A stretch of DNA of 64,000 bases from positions 48,711,837 to 48,775,836 of the forward strand of contig NC_056752.1 of assembly GCF_018687715.1 (NCBI RefSeq), in the 5' to 3' direction. The notes beneath the pieces are model-generated. The model searched no databases, was not told the DNA's origin, and saw nothing but the letters and a program-made list of their open reading frames with translations. Below are positions 1 to 12,200 of this stretch, piece after piece. A program made the translations under genes and the position numbers. Numbering within the stretch: position 1 is the stretch's first letter; each line of letters begins with the position of its first letter. This DNA comes from Carya illinoinensis. Taxonomy: Eukaryota > Streptophyta > Magnoliopsida > Fagales > Juglandaceae.

Positions 1-636
1 ACAACGTAAAACCCTAAGTTTAGCTACATATTTATAGCGGAATCAAAATCCTAGCTCTTACTGACTTAAATACCCCTCGGCCGTTGCAATTTTACATTTG
101 TGGACAATTCTGGTTGCGGTCGGAGGTTTGTATGAGATGAAATTTAATAGTTAAATTATTTATTATATTTTATTTAAAAATTGAGAAAAATTTTAAGTAT
201 TATATTAGATGAGATCAATTTAAATGATTTTGATATTCAAACTTAAATGTTTATTTTTGAAGTATTTTTTAAACCTTTTTAACTATTAAAAAAATATAAA
301 TTTACCAACATTCACTTCTTTAATTATTTAAAAAAATTAAAATATATAAGTGGATATATTTAAAAGTCGTACTAACATTTTTCTATACATTTTATTTATT
401 TTTAGTGTCAAAGTGACAAAGCAAGAATACTTTGAATTTTCATGAGTTTAAATTTAAAAAAAAAAAATTATTGAACTTTAAAATTTTGGATTTTAGGATT
501 TTTTGTAATTAATTATCTCTATTTTATCTATACAATTATCAAGCCGCGCTAATGTCACGATATTTTTGAGAATTTTTCAAAATATTTAAGAATTAAGAAA
601 ATTTTCAAAAAAAAAATATTTTGATGTTAGTTAATA
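1..636. other. AT-rich intergenic DNA
   Basis: No reading frame, RNA gene or element boundary was recognised here. The stretch is very AT-rich with many short A and T runs and ends at the 5-bp target duplication of the solo LTR that follows. Confidence 0.6.
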
Positions 637-928
637 TTTTATGTAATAGCCCGCTAGAAATTTAATTGTAAAATTTCTATTAACTTTAGGAACCTCGTGA
701 AGACCCCATAAATTTTCACGAATCCATTAATCGTATAGGTTTTTGTCTAACTACATAGTTAGTGTTATTATTTACTATGGTATCAGAAGTGTATTTTTGA
801 TTATTGGAGATAGTTAGAAGTGTCAAAATGTATTATGGTTTGTGCCATTAGACTCGGAGGGTTATTTAAGGTCTTATGTCGCAATAACATTTTTTCATAT
901 TTTCAGACAAAACGTCTGTTCAAAACTG

Positions 929-1066
929 TAGATATTATTGGATAAAATATCTTAAACTAATTTTATAGATATTATTAGATAAAAATATTTTAAGCTAATT
1001 TCGTGGATATTATTGAGTAAAAATATCTTGAATTGATTTTTGTAGATATTATTAGGTAAGAGAGTC
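929..1066. repeat. Imperfect 37-39 bp tandem repeat inside the solo LTR
   Basis: Copies begin near 929, 966, 1004 and 1043 with the core TAGATATTATT followed by an A-rich segment and TAATTT. Period drifts from 37 to 39 bp. It lies inside the solo LTR. Confidence 0.75.
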
Positions 1067-1155
1067 CTACACTCCACTCTCACTCTGGGTAAAAGAGTCC
1101 TACACTTAACTCTCACTTTAGGTAAAAGAGTCCTACACTTAACTCTCACTCCAGC
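1064..1155. repeat. 33-bp tandem repeat (about 2.7 copies)
   Basis: The unit contains GAGTCCTACACTTAACTCTC followed by ACTTTAGGTAAAA and repeats nearly exactly. On the - strand it stays open and would give a repeated 11-residue unit, but nothing suggests that it is translated. Confidence 0.8.
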
Positions 1156-2795
1156 TTCATCTCTTCCATATCTCATCCATAAGTATCTCCAGCCACCTCT
1201 CCCCACGAAATTATTTTCATTTATACTTTCAATTAAAAGAATATCAAACACTCTCTCTTGGACAACTTTTAGGAGTTCTTTTGCACACCTATTTCGAAGC
1301 TTTTGTAAGTGTTTTATCATAAAGTCTCTTTCATATAAATTGTTCCTTTTTTAGTTTAGTTTACATGGATATCTTATTTGCCCCATTTGAAGATTATTTG
1401 GTCAGTCAAATATTGTATAAACTATAGAAAGGTCACTCTAGGAGATAAACTGGAGAATATGTTATAGTTTGGAATTTTTGACCAAACTAATGGATAGATA
1501 TTGGTCCAAAATTTTTGTGGAGTATTGTTAACATGTATATATGACTATTGGTTGAGGATTTTTGCATGATTAAAGGTTTTAATGAAAGATTTTCTTAGAT
1601 TTAGAAACTTAGAAACTGGAAGAGGAAAAACAGTTTCTGTTTTGAGAAAGTTTAACTCTTTGGTGGTCTAAACCTATTCTAATGACTTTGATAATTTTAT
1701 TGGAGGATCTTAAGCATCTTATATACATGTTATATTATTATTTTGAAGATATTTGATGTTAGTTTCAAAGATATGAAATTTTATGTAAAGAGATATTCAG
1801 ATAAGCCAAAGTATGGATGTTATTGGCTAAATTTATGTTTTGGTTAATTTTTAACCATGTGATCTTGAATTAGAAGCTTATATATGTTTTAGGACATCTT
1901 TTTAAACCATGTGATGGTTTGGTTTGAAGATCACATATTTATAAGTCATAGATCAAAAGGTTGATCAAAACAAGTTGGAAACAAAAATCAATAGAAATAG
2001 CATATGAGAATTTCGGCCCTATGGAGTTTTAATAGTTGTGATTAGTTTTAAATTTTTCTAAATTGATATTTGAATTGAGGATAAAATTTACATGAGGCAT
2101 GTAAATTTTGGTGACTTTTTGAGTTAGTATGCAAAATCCTTAAGTTATGGGTAAAACGGTCATTTTCCTACATGCAGAGAGTAAAATAGAAATTTTTAAG
2201 TTAGTATTTTCCATATTTCAATTTATTAATGATTTAGTGCTAACTTTCAGAATCACTAATTACAGTTCCTTGTGATCGCGCTTAAGGTTTTGTAAGAAAC
2301 GCGGAGATTGAGGTAAGTTAGCTTTTAACTTACTAGCAGTCTACTGTGTATGTGTGCTAAGTAAATGAACTACAGTGTATGTATGTGTGTTATCATATAT
2401 GTCATGCAATGCCAAGTTATCACCTAATTATCTATTATACAGAATTTATTCTGTCATCAATTTTTATCTGTTACATAATATATTCTGTCATGTATTACTA
2501 TACCTTACAAGTACGTCATGCTAAGTATGTCATCTATTACATGTATGTCAAGTCATGTAATATTCACTGTTGCAAGTATGTCATGTTAAATATGTTGTCT
2601 ATTATATGTTATGCCATGTTACGAAATGTTTCTATCTCAAGTTGGTCATGTATTTCAAGTTATGTTCAAGTCACATTATGTTACGTCAGGACTTCAGTCA
2701 TTTCGTATTCCAGTCACGTTTCATCTTGATTACTTATGTATGAGGTCACAGCAATTGTGGCGCATACACTACGTGAGACACAGCAATTGTGACAA

Positions 2796-3007
2796 GTAGA
2801 ATACATGGGGCCACAACAACTGTGGAGTATGTATTTAAGCAGTTAAAGAATAAGTTTCTGTAGAATACATGGGGCCACAACAATTGTGGAGTATGTATTT
2901 ACACGTAGAATACATGGGGCCACAACAACTGTGGAGTATGTATTTTTCATGTTAAGTCAAGTTTGTGTAGAATACATAGGGCCACAACAACTGTGGAATA
3001 TGTATTT
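2796..3007. repeat. Four copies of a hairpin-forming 41-bp repeat
   Basis: Copies start at 2796, 2860, 2905 and 2967 with spacings of 64, 45 and 62 bp. Each contains two nested inverted repeats: AATACAT pairs with ATGTATT on the outside and CCACA pairs with TGTGG inside, so each copy can fold into a stem-loop. A degenerate relative lies just upstream near 2750-2795 (CAGCAATTGTG). All copies are inside the solo LTR and may be regulatory repeats of the retroelement. Confidence 0.8.
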
Positions 3008-3892
3008 TTCATGTTAATTCAAGTTTCAAAGCAAGTTCATGCTAAGTCAAGTTTCAGATCAAGTTCATGTTAAGTCAAGTTCAGTTCATGTTTCAATTTA
3101 AGTTATGTCAATTATGCTATGTTGTACTCCAAGTTATGCTTTAATTACTTATGAATTTGATTATGCATTTATGCTTTTACTGTCATGCATGCATCATTAG
3201 CTTGTGTGGAAGTTTTTTGTTAACTTACTGAGATTTGTAATCAAATCTCACTTTGGTAGTCCCAACTACCATTCCCCCTGAATGGTAGATTTTATTACAG
3301 GACCTGAAGGAGAATCAGGAGCTGATCAACTAGACACAGTTGACTAAGCGACTGTGCGACGTCAATATTAATATAGTAGTTAACGTAAATTACTACTTGT
3401 ATAATGGAGTTGCATCTTTAGTACTTTTTGGATCATAACCATTTTGGACTAGTGTTGTGATCTATTCAATGGGTTTTTATGTATGAAATATGTCTTAAGC
3501 ATTTTGGATATTTTCAATTTGGTGCATAGTATTGCTAAAGAAAAAAATTATCCGCTGCGAATATTGCATAATGTTAGATGCATGTTAGGAACATTGCATC
3601 TTATATATCATGAACGGGGGCAGGTAACCTTGTGTTGCATGTCTCGACGTTTCAAATGTCCGTCCGATCCCAAACGGAATTTGGGGGCGTCACATTTTAT
3701 GACCCAAGATTAATCCTCTTTTATCAACTACAAATAGTAGCATTAATGCTACTACTCACACCCTCAGACGAGGGTGCCCTTACCTTTGCCCGGCCCCAAC
3801 ATGTAGTTTGGCCGCCGGCCCTACCCCTAGTCCCATCCCCGCTTGGGTGCCCCCCCCCCCCCCCGGTTTGGATGCCAATGAGAGGATTGGCT

Positions 3893-4226
3893 TCAGTCAA
3901 TCCACCAACTACCTATGACAAAAAATAAAAACTAACTCTGTGAAAAACAACAACCAAAATTAACTTAGAGAGAGATACTAGCTGGGGTGATGAGAATCAT
4001 AAACAGAGAGATTAAGAGATGAGAGGGAGACTGAGAGATTGGTGGTCGGTGGGTTGACCTCAGTCAACCCACCGACCACCCATGACAAAAAATAAAAACT
4101 AACTCCGTGAAAAACAACAACTAAAATTAACTTAGAGAGAAATACCAACTGGGGTGATGAGAATCATAAATAGAGAGATTGAGAGATGAGAGAGAGAGAC
4201 TAAGATATACGATGGGGATGGGTGTT
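3893..4226. repeat. 167-bp tandem duplication
   Basis: The segment beginning TCAGTCAA at 3893 is repeated from 4060. Both copies share CTATGACAAAAAATAAAAAC or CCATGACAAAAAATAAAAAC, then TGAAAAACAACAAC and GGGGTGATGAGAATCATAAA. Divergence is limited to scattered single-base changes. The junction between the copies forms a perfect palindrome (4041-4080). Confidence 0.85.
4041..4080. repeat. Perfect 17-bp inverted repeat with 6-bp loop
   Basis: GGTGGTCGGTGGGTTGA at 4041-4057 is followed by CCTCAG and then its exact reverse complement at 4064-4080. It sits at the junction of the 167-bp tandem duplication. Confidence 0.9.
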
Positions 4227-4553
4227 TTAAAACAAAGTCAATTTTAGAATTTTTTTCAAAACACTGTTGTTTTATTGAAAAAAAAAAAGTTGTTTATATA
4301 TATATATAATTTGGGGTGGGCGAATGAGGTAAACTTGGGGCGCCTAGACTAAGTAGCATGGTAACATGTTACTCCAAATAATACTTTGCATTAGGCTTGT
4401 TACCCACTTTCAGGGGCTATCAATCGGCCATCCCACCCCTTGCATCCGCACTTGCATGGGGGGAGAGTTGAGGTCGACCCCCTAGTCTCGATTTCGTCTC
4501 ACTTGGGTTGATGTCCCCACTAGAACGACAGACATATGGATAAACTCTTGGGC

Positions 4554-4657
<104 letters not shown>

Positions 4658-6419
4658 TAGCAACATACCCTAAGTTGGGCCTACAACTCAACCAACAGAA
4701 GCTATGTTAGGGTCCGACTTGACCCAATCATATTATTATTATTATTTTTTAAATTCACCAACCTAACCCGCTCTTACTCGAGTCGGGTCGGATCCGAGTT
4801 TAGTTCTAGAGTATTCTCCATAATATTCCTTGTACATATTGTGATAACCTATTCGACCTTGATACCTTTAACCAAATCCCCTAGCTCTTGATATCGGTAG
4901 GGTTCTTTTCAAAGATTTCATTGATCGCAAGCATTTGCCCATTGTTTTTATTGACCTTCTTCAATTTTCTTAGAAAATACCAGAACTTAAACTTGGTGCA
5001 AACTTCATATGTGGCCCAAAGTTTCATGCGGTGGATATGTGGGTGCTCATTTGCTTCAGTCGACAAAGCCCTCCCAACAACTTGATACTGGTGAAACCTA
5101 AAAGTAACCATTTACAAGCTAAGATCTCCGAAGCAACTCCTCTGGTTCAGCCTCTGCCTCTCGCCCTCTCTCTATGCGGGTTTCATACAATGGGTTTCAT
5201 CCTCAATCGAGCATGGGGTTCGATGGGCAAGGTCTCACTATGCTCACGGCCACGTCCAAGCACAACCACGCCCACTCAATTGCACAAGAGTTGGATTCTG
5301 GAAGCTGGCGATTTTGCTCTGGAAGCACAGCCACTCCCTTTGGCAATTTCACTCTGGAAGTTAGCCACTTAATCACGTACACTCAATGCCAATAAGGTGC
5401 TTTCTTGCTTCGACAAAACCTCTCCCCACTCTTCTTTACAATGCCCAATGATCCACTCTCATATCCCCTTCCTCAAGAGGCTATAACAGACGTCAAACAC
5501 ACTTTGTAATCTTTTTCATCATTATTGTCAAGGTTGAGGGCGACGTCTATCAAGCCCTTAATTAGACCATCCATGTTTGTTCAACGAGAGAGAAAAAGAG
5601 ATAAGAGTGCGGCTTGAGAAGTGAAGAAATAAATGTTGAATGGATTGGCATCCAAAATACAAACCGTTATTAATAACAGGTTAGAGACACGATCAAGTTT
5701 AAACCGATTAAACTCGGGTCGGGTTGAATTATTTTAATTTGGGCAAGCGTGCTTTTGGTTCATATGCATAGCCCTACTCTAAGAGCATCCACATTGGTTT
5801 CATCAAAGCTATCTTCAAAATTTGATGAAAAGTACAAATTTTTCATAAATCTAAAATTTTCCCATCTATAATCGCACATTGGATTAGCTATTGGATTCAT
5901 TAAAATAATACTATAATATTATTTTTTAATAATAATATGTTTTTTTTCATATTTTGCAATTAAACCTACTATATGTACATTAATAATTTAATTTAATATT
6001 TAAATTATTGATTTCCAACTAATTTTTTTCCTCAATCTAATTACCAACAAACACATACAATTTGTTCATCAAATATTGAAGGCAGTATCACTTGTGCCTT
6101 TTATTAACTTATATGGATATATATATATATATATTTATTTATATTAACCATTAGCTCTAGTAGTTAAATAACAGATTGTCCATCTGGTACGTATAAACTA
6201 CACAAATACAAATGAAGCCCTGTATGATCAACAAAGTTCTTGGAAGCTAGACAAATAAGAGTTCCTTGAAGCTACACAAATAAACTACACAAATGCAAAG
6301 TGTTGGATGCTAAAATTGAGAAACAGTCAAATTAAATCCTATAAAAGTAGTTATCCAAAAATTGGAGCTAATAAATGAATAACAGATTCAGTTCTATAAA
6401 CTGAACCATTTAGCCTCAA

Positions 6420-6650
6420 GTCATAAATCCAGCCACATAACAGCATACACCAATTCAACCTTTCTAAATGACAGAATAAACAATCTCCATTCATATTTTC
6501 TTTCCACAAACAGATCCAAAATACAAGTTTAATAAATAGCCACATAACACCATACACCAATTCAGCCTTACCAAATGACACAATAAATAATTTACATTCA
6601 GATTTTTCTTTCTACAAAGAGATTCAAAATACAAGTTTAATAAATAGCCC
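6420..6650. repeat. Two-copy tandem repeat, about 117 bp
   Basis: Two copies share CCACATAACA(G/C)CATACACCAATTCA and end with AAATACAAGTTTAATAAATAG. They lie inside the Harbinger-like element. Confidence 0.7.
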
Positions 6651-6666
6651 ACAAACACATAACAAA

Positions 6667-6870
6667 ATGCAAGCTACTTCAATATTTTCATTCCCCCAAC
6701 ACTTCCATATTTCTGGCTACTTCACAAATTTTCTATTTCCCAAACACTTCCAGCAAATACAAGCTACTTCACATACAATTCATATCTACAAACACTTCCA
6801 AAAAAGTTGGCTACTTCACAAATTTTCTATCCACAAACATTACCAAAAAGTAATAATTTGTTTCTGGCAA
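6667..6870. repeat. Four-copy tandem repeat, about 45-50 bp
   Basis: The core GCTACTTCACAAATTTTCTA, followed by CAAACACTTCCA, recurs near 6669, 6712, 6761 and 6807 with drift. It lies inside the Harbinger-like element and is not convincingly coding. Confidence 0.65.
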
Positions 6871-9079
6871 CTGATGACTTTCTGAAAACAGGAAAAATAG
6901 AGAGGAAATAAATACTTCTTGTGTTGGTATAATGAAATTAGTACTAGGCTGTGACCTAGTTAAAATGCTTTATATATGTAGCAGCCCTTCTACTTGGAAA
7001 AAATCCAAGAAAAGAAAAGACCAACCCTTTTGCTTTCTGGCCATTTTCAAGTTACTCATTTGCTTTTATATTTTTCCTAAGTTGAAATGGCAAACCTTTT
7101 GTGAAGAGACACATAATTCTTATTTTATTGAAAGAGTGATTGATGATGTTGATTACCTAGTACAAGGAGTTTTGGAGAATAACTCTTTTTAAAAGAGTTG
7201 ACTTATTGGTGACCAAATGGTTAGATATAAGCTTTTTTGCACTTTTTATTTTGAACCATATCTTGTGCTTTGTTTTGGATCCAGCAGGTTTGGTGTAAAT
7301 AGATTCAGATTTTAGCTTGTAGCTTAGGAAATATTTAACTATATATAAAAAGATTGAAATAGAAGCAGTTCATTTTGGAGGCAGCTGCAATCTTCATCAT
7401 ACAATTCAGTTACCTTTGACATGCTCCACACGTTCCTTTCTTTAACAAAAAATTTGTTTTCCCTTTGTTTTAAATGATGTTTTACTCTTGAAGGTTGTTT
7501 TCCTTTTCATTAGGATGGTGGTAACTAGAACAGTTGATTATAGGAAGCATTAATATATAATACTACCGAAAGAGGTCAAGAATGGGAGGTAATGAAGGGG
7601 TTTTGGAACATCAGCTGGAAGGCATGAAAATCGTATAAAAGCTTCTGAAGGATCTCATAAAATACAATGATTGGCATGGCAAAATTCATTAACTCTGACT
7701 GAAAGCAAGCATAAACAAGTCAGACAAATATTTAATATCTTAAGCAGCAAACCAAACGACAAAAAATTGTTGTCTGGAAGAAGCAACTCAATCTAACATG
7801 GGTGTCATCATATTAAGTGGAGCATCAGGCTATGAAAAGTTTCACAAAATTTAGTTCTAAATTTCTGGTGAACCCAGAACCTTAGGAATGCAAATCCAAC
7901 TTCACAAATGGTTTTCGTACACTCAACAAATAAGTTCAGTACTACATAATGAAAAGAGATTCAAGAGAAAGAACAAAAATCCAGAGGAAAAAAGTGCAGA
8001 ATATCTTTTAAAGATTCATCACCGAAGCATTTTCTATTGTGTTTTTTTGGTAAGTTCCACCAACCCATTTGTAGAAACAATCAAACATGTATGAGAGAAT
8101 GACTTCGACTTCCTGTTTCCATTACAAATACTTTTGTCCTGGTACCGATTGCCCCTTCGAATTTTCTTTTTGTGATTCCACTTAATCATCTAGACAATAA
8201 TAGCCAAATAGCAAAAAAACAAACAACTGGGTTGGAAAAATAGACCATAATACATTCGCCCATGGCATCAAAACAAAAAAAAAAAAAAAGAAGATAGAAC
8301 TAGGGTTGCAAGAATTTGGAGAGGAGACGAACCTGAAGGGAGAAGAAGGTTGCGCCAAGTGCTGAAAGAAGCAACCCAGTAAATCACTCTGCTTCTACGT
8401 GAAGAAAAGAGAAGGGGAAGAATCGGTGAGGAAATACCATTACAGAGAGAAATAGAGAAAGGGAGAGAACGAAAAACATGGGAAGAAAATGGAGAAGAAG
8501 ATCGCACCTGATTCGAGGAGAGAAACTATGGATTTACTTTGATTTTGCGTGGAGGAGAAGAGTCCCTTCAGATTCTGAACTCGGACGAAAACAAGAGTAA
8601 GAGAGAAAGGGGGGGAGAAAGACGCGGGGAGGGAAAGGAGAGAGAGAAAATAAACTGGCTATGTATTAAAATTATAATAAAATATAGGGATGAATGTGTA
8701 ACAGTATTCTTTTAAATTTGAAGGAAGTGAAAGAATCACTGTAGCTCAAAATTTGAGATAAAAGTTTTTACCGAATCCAATACAGATCAATTTTATCTAT
8801 ATTTATCAAATTTTAAAAATGCATTGACTTTTGATGAAACCAATATCAATGCTCTAAATGGTGGTGCAAGAACAATAAGTATTCGGCATGAGAGAGACAT
8901 CGACGCAAGTATCATGCAACAACATCTGTGTAGTAAAGTCTCGTGCGGTGGGGTGCATACTCCAACCGGTAGTGCCAGAAGAGAGTGAAAGAGAGGCAGA
9001 GTGACGGTAGCGTTCAGCGCTTCCTTCTGGCCCGGACCCGAGTTGAGGAACGGATCGCCTGCTCAGAGGCCATGACCCA

Positions 9080-9104
9080 AGCCCATCATAACGTTTAATG
9101 GGCT
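9080..9104 (+). promoter_or_regulatory. Paired site II motifs upstream of the SWA2 homologue
   Basis: AGCCCA (9080-9085, reverse of TGGGCT) and TGGGCT (9099-9104) lie about 180-200 bp before the start codon. Site II (TGGGCC/T) elements with a telo-box are established features of plant ribosomal-protein and ribosome-biogenesis promoters, matching the predicted product. Confidence 0.55.
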
Positions 9105-9163
9105 AATTACTAGTATGCCACTCGCTTACTCCGGTTACTTTGCATCGAGTCCTTCGGCTCCAT

Positions 9164-9171
9164 AAACCCTA
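9164..9171 (+). promoter_or_regulatory. Telo-box AAACCCTA
   Basis: AAACCCTA lies about 110 bp before the ATG, close to a CT-rich leader (9181-9197). The telo-box with site II combination is characteristic of plant ribosome-biogenesis genes. Confidence 0.6.
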
Positions 9172-9281
9172 CGCTCTGTCACTCTCTCTCTCTCTGCTCG
9201 CGCAAAGTTCGCAACTTTACGACCTCCCCCAACACTCCGTTCAAAACGTTAAACCCTCGTCTCGGAGCTCCTTATTTGACA

Positions 9282-12200
9282 ATGGCTGTTTCCCTGAAAT
9301 CGAAGAAGCCTTCGAAGGCCCCAGAAGACATAGATACTCTCAAATCGGACGTAGCCTCCTTTGCTTCTTCTCTCGGCCTCTCCTCCTCTCTCCCACCTTC
9401 TTCCTACTCAGGCTTCAACGATTCCGATTTTCGGAAAACAGGTCCTCTCAAACCAAAACCCACAAAACCACACAAGCCAAAGACCCAAAACACCAACAAT
9501 ACCAACGAGGATAAAGAAAGACCCAAGCCTAAGGGGTTTGACAAATCACAACCAAAGGGCAATCACAAGCCAAAGACTCAGAATTTAAATCCCAACGGGA
9601 AAATCTGGAGTAACCAGAAGCCAAAGGACCAGAACTGGAACAAAAACGAGAAGGCCAAGGCACCCGTATTGGAACTTGATGATCACGGTAAGCAACAGGG
9701 TTTTAATAAATTCAAGAATTTACCAAAACTGCCACTAGTGAAAGCTATTGGGGTAGGAGTGTGGTATGTGGATGCTGCTGAACTAGAAGCAAAGGTGGTT
9801 GGAGAGGGGAAGAGATCGGAAGCGAGGAATGTGGAGCAATTGAAGACTGTGGTGGAGAAGAAGAGGGAGCTCGGGGAACGGTTGATGGCACAGTATACGA
9901 AGGATTACGAGGCCTCGAGAGGGCAGAGCGGGGATATTAAGATGTTGGTAGTCACACAAAGGTCTGGTACTGCAGCCGATAAGGTCTCGGCATTCTCGGT
10001 TATGGTGGGGGACAATCCAATTGCCAATTTGCGGTCACTCGATGCGCTTTTGGGTAAATATGCTTCTGGAAATGAAATCTTTGAACTTCATGAGTTGTAC
10101 AACAAAAGGGTATTTTGTTTAGTTTGTTTCTTCCACAACCATTTTTTGTTTAATTGGAAAATAATTTATTTTCTGAAAATAGAAAACGAGAAATTCTACA
10201 ACTGTGGTTAAAGAATGTTTGGTTATGCTTCTGAACTAGGGACTCTAAATAAGCTTATTAGGTTTATAAAAGTTATGCAATTTAGGCGTGAAACTTAAGT
10301 TATTTATTTATTTATTTTTTCTGGTTGATTTGGTAAGTATTGTTTTTTTTTTTTTTATCGGTAAACAAAATTTTATTGAGCATGAACGTGGGCAATGGAA
10401 GTATTATTTTCTATTCTGGAGATTGAGGAATCCACGAAAAAATTAGAAATGTTCAAGTTCCTCCTTGGATATTATATACACCTCAAGCAAGGCTATAGGC
10501 CCAGTGGTCTTTGTTGATTAATGGGCCTTTCAATTAAGGAGGAGGTCGCTGTAAGGTTTCAAATAAAAAGTTTATGTTTTGTCGATCTCAATTATAAGAA
10601 CTATTATGCCCACAAAGAGATTCACAAAAATACCTCACAAAGTGATGTGGCATGATGTAGTACATTAGATTTGCTTTAGAATAAAGAAAGCTTTATAATC
10701 TAAAGTACCACATCATGGCACATCACTTTGTGAGAGTTTTAGCTGTTTATGGACTAATTATTTTCCTTCAGTTGTATATTAATCAATTAGTTACTTATCA
10801 AAAAAATATATTAATCAACTTATCAAAAAAATATATTAATCAATAAGTGCTAATGTAGAAAGTAGATCTTTTTTCCATATATTGTAACAACTTAAAGCAT
10901 ATGATAATTATGTTTTTAAATAGATTCATTGGAAAATGCATGTAAGAGCATGAAGACTAAGAACAATAGGTTAATCTGACATGAATCCGGCTGACTCAAC
11001 ACGTACTTGAATGACTCATTTTGTTATTTGAGTCTGGTTAAGGTTGGCTCTTTAATGACACAACCCTAGTAACCCGACACGAATCCGAATGACACAACAC
11101 GAATTGCCACCCCTAGTATGTATGTCAATGTAGCATGGAAACTTGGCGGATGGATTCTTTGAATGTAATGTGGTCATTTGAAAGGAACACAATGAGTGGA
11201 AATTGAAGATTTTTTGAGAATGCGACGGATGACCTTAGATCCATAGAGCTAGAAATTCTTTGTCTAGATGTCAGCTCAGAATAGCTATAGCCTTGGTAGT
11301 TATCAAGATTTTATGTCTTTTTGTTTTCTCTCACCTTTCTATTCAGGCGCTTCTCTTGTATACAGCATGCATACTTTGTTTTGTCTCCTTGCACTTGTAA
11401 TAAAGGTGGCTTATATATATTGTGGGATTGGGATGCCACAGACCATAGTGGTTGCTGGTTTCTAAATCTTTCTACATCTATGTTTCTCATCTTGTTAATC
11501 ATTTTGATTAGCTTTCAGCAAAACATCTCCTGAAAGATATATCCTTCTTTCTGTGGAATCTTTGTTTGTAAAACACTGTTTGTTTTTTTATGAGTAAAAA
11601 TATTATATATATCAATAGAAGTAACCAAGTACATTGGACGTATACTAGAAAACACCTAGCCCATATTAGCTAGCCCCAAATGACCCAAAAAGCCCATGAA
11701 AATTAGAAATCTATTCAAAATACATCAAGCTTGAATTGGAATAGAACACACCTCCCCAATCCCCACCCCCCGTAAGGCTAATACTCTACCCGAAACTCCC
11801 TCTACGAGAACTTCTTGCCCTCCCTTTCATCTTCTCTCGAATTGAGCTACCTTCCTTACGTCGTAGTTGATTGCCTAAGAAAGACGCAAAAAACTCCATG
11901 CTTTTCTTAAAACTTGATTTGGTTTCAAGCGAGTGGCCCGCCTCTATCGCAGTGAGTAGTACTTTAAATTGGTCTTCACATCCTCCGTATGAAAGCCCCA
12001 CAATATGCTAAATCTCGTTAACCTTATGCAGGACCCAATCTGATGGTGACACGCCATGTTGTTTGTCAAAGGAAGAGAAAATAGGGGAACAACATTATTC
12101 CCAGACACAATTTCGAACTGCTCTCCCGTCCCTAGAAATTGCTCTTCACAAGGCACCAATGATAAACTTGTAATTTCCTCCTCACAGTTTTCTACATTCG

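Larger units (their letters stand above)
642..3694 (+). mobile_element. Long solo LTR, Gypsy-like (about 3.05 kb)
   Basis: The segment opens with TGTAATAGCCCGC and closes with GGGGGCGTCACA, the TG...CA ends typical of plant Gypsy LTRs. It is flanked on both sides by the 5-bp repeat TTTTA (637-641 and 3695-3699). There is no gag or pol coding and no second LTR, so it is best read as a solo LTR left by recombination between the two LTRs of a full element. The length and TGTAAT start recall Tekay/Del chromoviruses, but that lineage assignment is an inference. Internal tandem arrays are listed separately. The TSD is AT-rich, so chance agreement is possible although the TG/CA ends fit. The + orientation follows from the TGTAAT end being on the left. 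Confidence 0.7.
5783..8854. mobile_element. Harbinger-like DNA element, non-autonomous (3.07 kb)
   Basis: Terminal inverted repeats begin GAGCATCCACATTGGTTTCA at 5783, and the right end reverse-complements to GAGCATTGATATTGGTTTCA. Over about 25 bp there are three mismatches. The element is bounded on both sides by TAA (5780-5782 and 8855-8857), the trinucleotide duplication used by PIF/Harbinger elements. No transposase or Myb-like frame is visible inside. The interior holds two blocks of tandem repeats, an A-rich run near 8272-8289 and, at 8290-8640, a segment that on the - strand is pyrimidine-rich like a gene leader. A TAA duplication alone is weak, so the superfamily assignment rests on TIR plus TSD together. 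Confidence 0.6.

Noticed and set aside
778..790. TGGTATCAGAAG, resembling a retroelement primer binding site
   Set aside because: It lies inside the LTR span and is not followed by gag-pol or preceded by a plausible LTR end. Probably chance.
952..1320. A 122-codon - strand frame with three repeated VRVKCRTLLP units
   Set aside because: It is a tandem DNA repeat inside the solo LTR that happens to be a multiple of three. No start context, no homology.
4881..5395. Overlapping frames of 65-113 codons on both strands
   Set aside because: They overlap in several frames, lack domains and have no splice or promoter support.
6932..7192. An 86-codon + strand frame inside the Harbinger-like element
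   Set aside because: No transposase, Myb or other domain recognised; composition is as expected for AT-rich non-coding DNA.
9140..9514. An alternative 124-codon frame overlapping the first exon of the SWA2 homologue
   Set aside because: The frame at 9282 continues into the conserved CBF-family core; this one does not.
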